Origin: Arthrobacter sp. Hiyo8 | GTDB lineage: Bacteria; Actinomycetota; Actinomycetes; Actinomycetales; Micrococcaceae | Length of the DNA: 64,000 nt | Assembly (NCBI GenBank): GCA_001549895.1 | Contig: AP014719.1 | Coordinates: 3,472,001 to 3,536,000, forward strand | Direction: 5' to 3' | Shown: in pieces, positions 56,430 to 64,000 of the stretch | Numbering within the stretch: position 1 is the stretch's first letter | Layout: each line of letters starts with the position of its first letter | Notes under the pieces: generated by a model | What the model saw: the letters and a program-made list of their open reading frames with translations, nothing else | Told to the model about the DNA's origin: nothing | Databases searched by the model: none | Translations under genes and position numbers: made by a program

Positions 56430-57374
56430 ATGCGTGTGAAGGAACGGCGAAGCAAGAAGAGCACAGGGGTTGTCGGTCGTGCGGGCGTGGCGATGGTGCT
56501 CGGTGCGGCGTTGGCGCTGGTCCTCTCCGGATGCGTCGCTGGCGCGCCGCCGGACCGGTTCCCGGGCGGGAGCAGGACGGCCGGAACTCCGACGGCGGGT
56601 TCCGGAACTTCGACGGCGGGGACGTCCCCGTCCGCGTCGGGCGGAGAGAAGCCCGTGGGTGACCTGCCGGGGTGGCGACAGGTATTCAGCGAAGATTTCA
56701 GCAAAGGGGACGTCCCGGTTGGGAGTTTCCCAGGGCCGGCATACAGCGCGAAATGGAGTGTCAACTACGCTGACGGGACACCGGACACGGCAGGTCAGCA
56801 AAGCGGCGGCAGATCTGGGTACTACCCATCGAAGGTGCTCAGCGTCAAGGACGGGATGCTCGACATGTACCTGCACACCGAGAAGGGTGTTTCGATGGGG
56901 GCAGCACCCTCTCCGAAGCTGCAGCCTGCGAATGGCCGCCCGTATGACAGTTTGTTGTACGGGCGGTATTCGGTGCGGTTCAGGTCCGAGGCCTTGCAGG
57001 GGTTCAAGACGGCGTGGCTGCTATGGCCCGATAGTGGAGTGTGGCCGCGTGACGGGGAGATCGATTACCCCGAGGGTGATCTGTCCAGGACGTTCTATGG
57101 TGCCGTCCATCAGACCGGTTCGAACCGTGACATCTCCCGCAATATCCAGTCGGGGGCGCGGTTCACGTCCTGGCATACCGCGACCACTGAATGGACGCCC
57201 GGGCGGGTTGAGTTTTTCCTGGACGGTGTCTCGATCGGTGTCAGCACTGTCGGCATCCCCGACAAGCCGATGCATTACATCCTGCAGACCGAATCCTGCC
57301 TGACCGGCTGCCCCGCGCCGGCAACAGCCGGGCATCTGCAGGTGGGCTGGGTGGCCATCTGGGCCAAATCGTAG
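56430..57374 (+). CDS. Glycoside hydrolase family 16 lipoprotein
   Basis: 314 residues, intact. The signal peptide ends in the lipobox LVLSGC (Cys near residue 35), then a Gly/Ser/Thr/Pro linker and the GH16 jelly roll: GWRQVFSEDFSKGDVP, YGRYSVRFRSEALQGFKTAW, then the catalytic WPRDGEIDYPEG (ExDxxE) and TTEWTPGRVEFFLDGVSIG. The enzyme would cut beta-1,3- or beta-1,4-glucan-like polymers outside the cell. It is convergent to the polysaccharide operon and probably processes its product or remodels it. Confidence 0.92.
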   Translation: MRVKERRSKKSTGVVGRAGVAMVLGAALALVLSGCVAGAPPDRFPGGSRTAGTPTAGSGTSTAGTSPSASGGEKPVGDLPGWRQVFSEDFSKGDVPVGSFPGPAYSAKWSVNYADGTPDTAGQQSGGRSGYYPSKVLSVKDGMLDMYLHTEKGVSMGAAPSPKLQPANGRPYDSLLYGRYSVRFRSEALQGFKTAWLLWPDSGVWPRDGEIDYPEGDLSRTFYGAVHQTGSNRDISRNIQSGARFTSWHTATTEWTPGRVEFFLDGVSIGVSTVGIPDKPMHYILQTESCLTGCPAPATAGHLQVGWVAIWAKS

Positions 57375-57503
57375 CTCCATCTTGGCCCCTTCCTGCGGGC
57401 AGCGTTACAGGGAAAGACGCACCGGGGCGGCCTCCCTGGTTTCCGAGGGTTCCGAGATATGGGTGGACGATCAGGGCGCGGAACGCTGCCGGGAGGCCCG
57501 TGA

Positions 57504-57896
57504 TCAGTTTGGTTCCTGCGTTGCATCCTTTCTCCGGGACCGTCGGTCCACGGCGGCGAGGAGGCCCAGGGTGAGCCCGGCCAGGAGGGACACAGCCGCC
57601 GATGGATGCCAGAAACCGGCGTAGAGCATCGCCGTGGAGAGCAGGATGGCCGAGGCAAGACTGAAGCTTACCGCTATCGCCACGGCCAACGGGAGCACCC
57701 CGGATCCGGTTCCTTTTCGGAGCCGGGCGGGTTTCAGGAGCAGGATGAGCGCTGTTCCCGGGCCGGAGAGAAGGAACGGTCCTATGACAACAAGGCGCAG
57801 TTCCTCCGGGCCGGTGAAGGACAGGGGAATCGAAGCCAGTGCCACGGCGGCCACGATGATGCCGATCGTAGCGGCGCTCCTGTGCTCAGATGCCAT
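57504..57896 (-). CDS. Small polytopic membrane protein, last gene of the polysaccharide operon
   Basis: 130 residues with four hydrophobic segments: IGIIVAAVALASIPLSF, LVVIGPFLLSGPGTALILLL, LPLAVAIAVSFSLASAILL and AAVSLLAGLTLGLLAAV. It ends with a basic tail (DRRSRRKDATQ). ATG 57896 overlaps the stop of the preceding gene by 11 bases. No family was recognised; a role in polymer export or membrane anchoring of the biosynthetic complex is possible. Confidence 0.7.
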   Translation of the reverse strand: MASEHRSAATIGIIVAAVALASIPLSFTGPEELRLVVIGPFLLSGPGTALILLLKPARLRKGTGSGVLPLAVAIAVSFSLASAILLSTAMLYAGFWHPSAAVSLLAGLTLGLLAAVDRRSRRKDATQEPN

Positions 57897-59756
57897 TGGG
57901 TGTTCCTTGCAGGTGGTAGATCGCTCCGTCCGCGTTGCGGTACTCGATTGACCAGCCTCCCTGGAGGGCGCACCTGTCGATGAGGTGTTGCAGGCCTTCG
58001 GCGGGCCCGGTGGTGAGCACGTCGGCGGCGGTGACCTGGCTTGCCGTGACTATCAGGTAGGCACCCGCGGATGGGACGAGCTGGGTTATCGATGCGCAGC
58101 CGGGCTGCGGGTCGCCGGGGCGTGCCGGCTCTGCTTTCAGGACGGTCTGGTACCGGTAGCCGGCGTAGTGCGTGTACCGCCAGGGGGTGTCGTGAACTGC
58201 CTCGATGAGGACCGAACCAGAGGGCGCGGTCACGTAGAGCTGGTTGACCAGGGTGATCTCGGCGGGGGTGAAATTCTCGATGGCGTCGTTGCCGTACCGG
58301 GTGGCGACTGTGCCCGTGGCGATGACTGATCCGAGCAGGAGGAGCACGGCCAGCTGGCGCAGGCGGGGCGGACCGGGGCCTCGGGGACGAATGGAAGCAC
58401 GATGAGGCTGGCGGCGAACGGAAGACTGAATAGGTATATCCGGAGCAGCAGCTCACCGCCGTAGGACTGGAGCGGGAAAAGGACAAAGGGCGCAGCGCTC
58501 CCCAGTGCGGCAGCCAGCCACGGCATCCGCAGCCGTCGTCCCCGGAAGCTGCCCAGGCCCGCGAGGACCCAGACCACGGCTGCCTCCGCGAGCCGGGAGT
58601 AGACGATGAACTGGTGGGCCGGGCTGCCGCCCACCCTGTTGAACAAGGAGGCGGAGGCAGCGGCGTTGATGTTGCCGATGGATCCGAAGAGGGTGTGCAG
58701 GTGGCCGATGAGGAAAGGGGTGGCGGCCAGGACCAGCCAGCAGACCGGGAGTAGGAGCGCCAGGACCGGCAGGAAGCGCAGCCGGCACCTTCCGCTCAGG
58801 GCGAGCAGCGCCAGGATGGGAATCGCGGCGAAGGGCGTGAGTTGATGGGCGACCGTCATCCCGGCCAAGAGCACCACGCACACCGCGGCCAACACGATCA
58901 AGGCTGACCGCGGTAGTTCGGCTGGCATTGGCGCCGGCCGCCCTGGTTCGAGTCGGCGCACCAGGTTCCTGAGCCGACCGGCGAGTTTATTCCCGGCTTC
59001 CACGGCCATCCGGGGAATACTGTCAGGACACAGGCGATCAGGGTCAGCAGCAGCAGCAACGCGCAGGCCTGTGGGGAGAGGTAGTCCTGCCCGACCCAGC
59101 TGGCCAGGTAGAACATCCATACCCCTGCCCAGGCTTGCCGTGGGCTGGAGGTAAGGCGCTGGGCGAGCGCCAGCAGGGCGGGCATGAGCAGGACGTTGAC
59201 GCCGACGGGCGCCCACGTGGCAGCCCAGGTCAGGTCGTGGACTCCTGTGGTATTCGAGAGCATGGCCAGTAGTCCGAAAAACCCGGGCCAGTTGAAATAG
59301 GCGTCCAGTTTCCGGTCCAGGCCTCCGGATTGGGTGATGTAGTCGGTGATGCCCAGGTGGCGGTAGCTGGCTTCCAAGCGGGGCAGGCCGTGAATGATCG
59401 GGTCGGCTCCGTGCAGGATGACGATCAACACCAGAAGCTGAGTGACGAGCAGCCACGGGCGAAGAACCTTGAGACCGAGGGAGCCGACGAAACCGGTCAG
59501 GCTCAGGCCCAGGGCAAAAAAATAGGTGACGGGCAGGACCTGGATCAGGCCGGCGCCGCCAAGGTCCTGCGCGTTCACGGTGCTCAGTGCTCCCACCCCC
59601 AGGAGCAGGGCTGTCACGGCCATCACCGCGAGAGCGCGCGGAACCCGCGGTCACCCCGGTCGGCCCGATGCCGGGCTTGGTGCGGACGTTTCCTGTCGAT
59701 CGCGCCGACAGGCACCACCCCGACCTCGGATCGGTGCAAACGGGTTGTGGAGACAC
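57886..59756 (-). CDS. Large polytopic membrane protein of the polysaccharide operon (frameshifted)
   Basis: About 620 residues after joining frames near 59630, 58950 and 58375. It has twelve or more hydrophobic helices (for example VLPVTYFFALGLSLTGFVGS, LLVTQLLVLIVILHGADPII) with a short extracytoplasmic C-terminal domain (YGNDAIENFTPAEITLVNQL onward). The DPII..YRHLGI and QDYLSPQACALLLLL loops resemble actinobacterial GT-C-type or EPS-polymerase membrane proteins. Start placement is uncertain (59756 or 59626). Likely a glycosyltransferase or polymerase; no catalytic signature is firm. Confidence 0.7.
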
Positions 59757-59777
59757 TCCACGGGGTTTGTACGGCCA

Positions 59778-61127
59778 TCACGGAGCCGGCACTCCGTGTG
59801 CCCGTGGTGCGGATGTGCGCTCGATTTTGTGTCTGGCCGGGGCAGGATGACGGTCTTGCGAGAGGCGGTGCAGCCGTGCGGCGGCCACCACGGATGCGGC
59901 CAGTTGCGAGGCCAGCCAGAGCACGGAAACTCCGACGAGCCCATAGCGCTGAGCGACAGCCGGGCCGGGCCCACTGCGAGGACGCACGCCGCAATCGCGA
60001 CCACGGTGGATTCGGCCAAACGTCCCGTGGATCGGCATACCCCGTAGTAGATCTGCGTGACGCAGGTGAGCATCAGGGCCGGGACCAGGACAGGCAGCAG
60101 CGTCCACGCCGACGCGTAGCCGGATCCCAATAGGGGCAGCAGCAGGGAGCCGGCGGCGAGCAGCAGCACCCCGGCAAGGGCCGTGAGGAAAAGACTCATC
60201 TTCAAGGCCCGCCGGATCAGGCCCGGGCGTGAAGAAAGGCGGGGTCGGATGTGTCCGCCGCGATGGCGGTCTGGAGGGAGTAGCCGGCTGATTGCGGCAC
60301 AAAGAAGATCGCTGAAGCAAGCATCCAGACGACGTACCAGGCTGCCGCGGCCGAAGTGTTCAGAGCCGCTGCCACGACCAGTGGCAGGACGTAGCCGGGC
60401 GCGCGGTCGGCGAGCATCAGAGCATGCTGGCGGAGGCCCAGGCCCAGACCTTTACCGCCCCACGCCAATTCACCAGGGTCCAGTCCGGAGCCGGATCCGT
60501 GCGTCTGAGCTGGTGCAGACCGAGGAACACGCTTGCCAAGGCGCCGGCGGCCACGGCGACGACGATCGCGGCCGATTCCCGGTATCCGGTAACCAGGCAA
60601 GCCGCCAGGGTGGCGAGCTGGACCAGGCCCTGCACGAGACTGCGCGTCAATGCACGATCCGCCCGTGCCTGAGCGACGGCGATGTGGTCGAGCTGGTACG
60701 CGATGGCGGCGAGGAGGGCCGCGGCGAAAAAGGCGGCATCCATGGTGGGATCCTTCCAGGCGGTGCCGACGCCGGATCCCAGGAAAAAGGTCACAACGAC
60801 CAAGCCGGTGGCCGTGAGCAGCGACGAAAAGCTCACGGCCGCGACGCTTGCCGTTATCAGGTTCCGGCCCGGTCCGCCTGGGCCGGCAGCAGGGTCAGGG
60901 TCGAGGGCCGACGCCGAGCATGCCCAATTGCACGGTCAGCATGGTCGCGGAGACCACGGCAGAGGCCAACCCCAGACGGTCGGCAGGAATCGCCAGGGCG
61001 GCAAGGGCCCAGAACAGCAGCCCGGCTGCCATTGGCGCGATCCGGGCGGCGGCCAGCCACACGGCGTTCCCGCCAAGGGAAAGTTCCCGTCCGGGACGGT
61101 GCAACAAGGTGCCCCCAAGTGACCGGT
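59778..61127 (-). CDS. Oligosaccharide flippase (Wzx-like; frameshifted)
   Basis: About 450 residues rebuilt from several frames (breaks near 60895, 60420, 60230 and 59950). Pairs of hydrophobic helices run through the gene: WLAAARIAPMAAGLLFWALA, SSLLTATGLVVVTFFLGSGV, AYQLDHIAVAQARADRALTR, LVVAAALNTSAAAAWYVVWM, SLFLTALAGVLLLAAGSLLL and LVGVSVLWLASQLAASVVAA. The layout matches polysaccharide_synt/MATE-like exporters that flip lipid-linked repeat units. Start is approximate. It sits between a glycosyltransferase and the polymerase-like gene, as expected in an EPS cluster. Confidence 0.72.
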
Positions 61128-61129
61128 AG

Positions 61130-61914
61130 TTAAACAGGACGAAGCCGGCCCAGTAGGGCAGGTATCGGGGGCCGTGGCCAGGGAGAGAAGGACGCCACGG
61201 GCCGTTGCCAGCAACGGCAGGAACACCATCCATCCCGCGCGGCGGGGTGCTTGCTCATGGTGCGCGCCAAACCGGCCCCGTCCTGAACCCACTGGTCACG
61301 GGCGTGCTCAAAGCTGTCACCGAAGCGGTGCCTGACGAAGGTGGTGGGGGAGACCCCGAGGCGGCATCCGGCGTCCTCGAGCCGGATCCGGAGCTCTACG
61401 TCCTCGCCCGAGCGGAAGGTCTCATCGAACCCGGCCTCGAGCAGAACGCTGCGGCGCATGAGCGTGGCACTGACGCCGAACCAGGACCGGACCCTGCTGT
61501 GGTTATGGTGCCAGGCAAGGGCGGCTCCCCAGTAGCCGGGCCGTCAGGCTCGCTCACGAGTCCGAACTGCAAACCATCGAAGCCGCCTGCCTGGAACTCT
61601 TCCTTCAGTTTTGCCAGGACGCCTGGGGCAGGATGACGTCGGCATCAATGAGCGCGACAAGATCGGCGTGCGCGGTTCTGGCACCGATCATGCGTGCAGC
61701 CGGCAGTCCGCGCCCTCTGTCGGAGATGACGCGTGCCCCGTAGGAGCGGGCGATCTGCACGGTGGAGTCATGGGAACATCCGTCGATGACGATCACCTCG
61801 CGGGGTTCTGGTCAAAGACGGACTTCAGGCATTCGGCCAGCCAGTTGGCGGCGTTGCGGCCGGGATCACGACAGACACGTCCAGGACGCTGCCAGAACTC
61901 GTGTTCCTGCTCAC
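61130..61914 (-). CDS. Family 2 glycosyltransferase (frameshifted)
   Basis: About 260 residues. GTG 61914 begins SRNTSSGSVLDVSVVIP then GRNAANWLAECLKSVFDQNP after shifts near 61865 and 61805. The GT-A fold shows VIVIDGCSHDSTVQIARSYG, LPAARMIGARTAHADLVALI and the DXD-type DADVILP. The acceptor part includes LLEAGFDETFRSGEDVELRI and RLEDAGCRLGVSPTTFVRHR. One hydrophobic helix follows near the end. It overlaps the HprK-like gene by four bases. It transfers a sugar to the growing lipid-linked glycan; the sugar is unknown. Confidence 0.82.
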
Positions 61915-62998
61915 GGCCGGCCGTCCGCCATGGAGGTGACGGTGCCCGCGACGTGGTCGGAGGTCCGGTCGGCCGACCATGCCGCCGGGAGGCGCAGCAC
62001 GAAGCAGGGAACGTCACCCAGCGCGCGGGTGATGAGCGAGGTTTTTGCGGAGAAATGCCCGCCCAATGGCACGAGTCCTGTGGCCCCGAGCGCCTCGATG
62101 AGCCGCCGCGACACCAAAGGCAGTTCCGAATGAAAGTTGCCCACAATGCGTTCAGCCATCCATGCCTGTGTCCGCCGCTCCAACCGGGCTTCCGCTCCGT
62201 CAAACCGTTCAAGGAAGACGGCGAGCCGGGTAGGCGCCTTCGCAGCGATTTTCTCTGCGCCGAATACGTCTGCCGGGTGGACCATTCTGTGTTCCGGTGA
62301 CCAGCGTCGGGTGAACGCGGCGGTGCGTGGATAGCGGACGATGACGGGGTGTACTGCGGTGGCCAAACTGCTGACCGTTGACGTCAGCCAGCCCGGTGCG
62401 AGCGGTTTGCGGACCCCTTGGAACAGCTCAGGATAGATGGGCCGGTGGTGGGGTTTGATGAACATCGGTTTTGCGTAGGACAGGAGGGTCCCCTCCGCGG
62501 TTATGAATCCCCAGTCATCGGCCATGAAGCCGACGCCCGGCATGGCCACAAGTTTCGCAACCGTACTGGTCTTCCCGACCCGCCCCATGCGGGGAGCAGG
62601 ATGCCCGCTCCCCGATAGTCCACCATCGCCGCGTGAAGCATCGCGGTATCCTGCCGGATGCACAACTGGTCCAGGAGCGGCACCACCGCTGTCAGCAGTT
62701 CACCCGCCCCCTCAACTGCGAAGCCGTTCTCCGTGCGGATGACCTGAACCCGGTCTTCCGGGAGGAACAAAGAATCGTCTGTGTACCGGTAGGCGTCTTC
62801 GGCACGGGACTGCGCGGGAACCTTAGTCAGGGTCCCGCTGATGTTCAGCTGCAGGTTTGAAGCCGAGGGGCCGAGGAACGGGGCGAGCATATCGCGTAGT
62901 TGTGCCTCACCTGGCGTGCCCGGGGCTACCCGGATTCCGACTCGGCCGTGGACGTCAAAGGCAACTGCGGGCGACGTGATGATCTGCTGGTTAATCAT
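61911..62998 (-). CDS. HprK-like P-loop protein in the polysaccharide operon (one frameshift)
   Basis: About 360 residues. The N-terminal 170 residues are a PqqD/HprK-leading-type module (AVAFDVHGRVGIRVAPGTPG, LDQLCIRQDTAMLHAAMVDY). The Walker A is split by a lost base near 62580: GAGILLPAWGGSG joins GKTSTVAKLVAMPGVGFMAD with the Asp-Asp of a Walker B. The C-terminal part (HFSAKTSLITRALGDVPCFV) completes the fold. It resembles HPr-kinase-like proteins found in surface-glycan clusters. Kinase activity and target are unknown. It overlaps both neighbours, so it is part of the operon. Confidence 0.75.
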
Positions 62999-64000
62999 TG
63001 GTCCGGCCTCCACCTTTGTTGCGAATGAGACGGTGCAAAAGGATGGGGTCGGATCGGTGCGCCCGGTGCGGTGATGTCTGCCAGAGGCTGTGCAGATAAC
63101 CGAGTGTGGTGACGGCCAGGACCGCTACGATCACGCCCGCCCGGGCAAGCCGCCCGCGTCGCCGTCGTGCGTGAAGGAGCGGATCCCGGCCAGAACAGCG
63201 CGCGGGAGCACGCGGCGGACGTATCGGCGTTCCGGTCCAAGGATTTCGGCCCGGCCCAAAAGGCGTGTCACCTGGGCCTTCGAAACACCCTCTGACCAGG
63301 CTCTCGCCAACATGTAGCGCAGGGTGCCGCGTGCGGCCGGCACATGGTGGCGAACCACCGCTGCCGGTTCGTAAACCACGCGGGTTCCGGGGGAACCGAT
63401 GGATGCCCTCAGACACAATTCAGTCTCCTCGCATCCAAGCGGACGATCACTTTGCCGGCCAAGGGACGCATTGAACCCGCCGACCCGCCCAAAGACATCG
63501 CCGCGGAAGGACATGTTCGCGCCGATCACGTTACGCACCTGCGCCGCGACTCTGGGCAGTCCCTTATGGGTGCACCCGACAATCCAATCAAGCTCTTCAG
63601 GGAAGTGCGCCGGACGACCCGATTCCCACACGGGTTCAACCCTGCCCCGACCGCCAACACGTCTGGATCCTCATACATCAGGACAAGCCGCGCCAGCCAG
63701 TCCGGGGCAGCTTCGGCGTCATCGTCGAGGAAAGCAACAATGTCGCCGGTTGCCGCCGCCACCCCGGTGTTGCGGGCGCCGGACAGCCCCGGCGGCCCGG
63801 AGTTCTCCACCGTTTCGACCCCTGTCAGCGCACCTGTCAGCCGCCCGTACAGACTCAGCCGCCGGTACAGATCCGTGTTATGGTCAACGACGACAACAAG
63901 CTGTTCCGGGCGGAACGTCTGGGCACGAACGGATGCGATCCCGCTCAACAGTAACTCCCACCGGGCTTCGGTGAAGCAGCAGATCACGACGCTGATGCTG
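62991..64000 (-). CDS. Family 2 glycosyltransferase (5' end outside window; frameshifted)
   Basis: About 335 residues are visible; the reading is open at the right edge (ISVVICCFTEARW), so a few residues are missing. The GT-A domain reads LVVVVDHNTDLYRRLSLYGR, GLSGARNTGVAAATGDIVAF and the DXD motif LDDDAEAAPDWL. A break near 63635 precedes MSFRGDVFGRVGGFNASLGR and GCEETELCLRAS, the ED-type base region. The C-terminus has one hydrophobic helix (AGVIVAVLAVTTLGYLHSLW). It is the first visible gene of the operon and transfers a sugar in surface-glycan synthesis. Confidence 0.85.

Noticed and set aside
1..64000. CRISPR array or cas genes
   Set aside because: No regularly spaced repeats of 24-40 bases and no Cas-like proteins were seen; the only tandem short repeats are the iteron-like decamers near 9.9 kb.

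Overview
The window is high-GC DNA with GTG starts, Gram-positive style lipoproteins and typical actinobacterial gene content: EfeUOB iron uptake, a DtxR-like iron box, a KdpDE-type two-component pair, Ltp and DUF2510 proteins and an ISL3 transposon. It looks like the chromosome of a Micrococcaceae member close to Arthrobacter, Paenarthrobacter or Pseudarthrobacter. This placement is an inference from protein resemblance. Nearly every gene longer than about 1 kb contains one or more single-base frameshifts, mostly lost G or C residues in short G/C runs. Reading across the break restores a normal family member, so most breaks are probably sequencing errors. Coordinates below give the reconstructed gene spans.

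Layout. 1-5.4 kb: end of an HtpX protease, the efeUOB iron/heme-peroxidase uptake operon (minus strand) behind a DtxR-like box, yajQ and a small hypothetical gene. 5.5-21.0 kb: a 15.4 kb phage-like element integrated in tRNA-Tyr, bounded by 52/53 bp att repeats. It has an integrase, an XRE repressor, a replication ATPase followed by iteron-like repeats, TerS/TerL, an HK97-gp10-like protein, tape measure and tail fibre. No portal, protease, capsid, major tail protein or lysis gene was recognised. 21.2-28.8 kb: host genes (thioesterase, thioredoxin, monooxygenase, acyl-CoA synthetase, DNA glycosylase, VOC protein). Among them is a DUF559-like gene flanked by 65 bp palindromes and interrupted by an intact ISL3 element with an exact 8 bp target duplication. 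28.8-40.5 kb: VOC remnant, cystathionine beta-synthase and gamma-synthase (reverse transsulfuration), HxlR regulator plus MFS exporter, glutaryl-CoA-type dehydrogenase, KdpDE-like pair, MOSC protein and a DEAD-box RNA helicase with a long leader.

40.6-50.5 kb: LysM protein, tRNA-Thr, tRNA-Met, then a second, smaller integrative element (integrase, putative repressor, two excisionase-type HTH genes, replication-initiation-like gene, terminase-small-like gene). Next comes a defence/immunity-flavoured zone: membrane-anchored Mrr nuclease, helicase remnant, DUF2510 protein and Ltp lipoprotein of the superinfection-exclusion family. 50.1-52.7 kb: a recombinase graveyard with a serine-recombinase tail, an IS3 tail, two tandem tyrosine recombinases and a possible IS30 tail.

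52.7-64.0 kb: a cell-surface region. It has a secreted protein with a lectin-like domain plus three repeats, a lipoprotein phosphoesterase, a GH16 lipoprotein, and a minus-strand exopolysaccharide-type operon (two family-2 glycosyltransferases, HprK-like P-loop protein, flippase, polytopic membrane protein, small membrane protein) that runs off the right edge.

The most unusual item is the headless phage-like element. Its genes are packed with 4-20 bp overlaps, so it may be a purpose-built satellite or gene-transfer-type element and not simply a decayed prophage.
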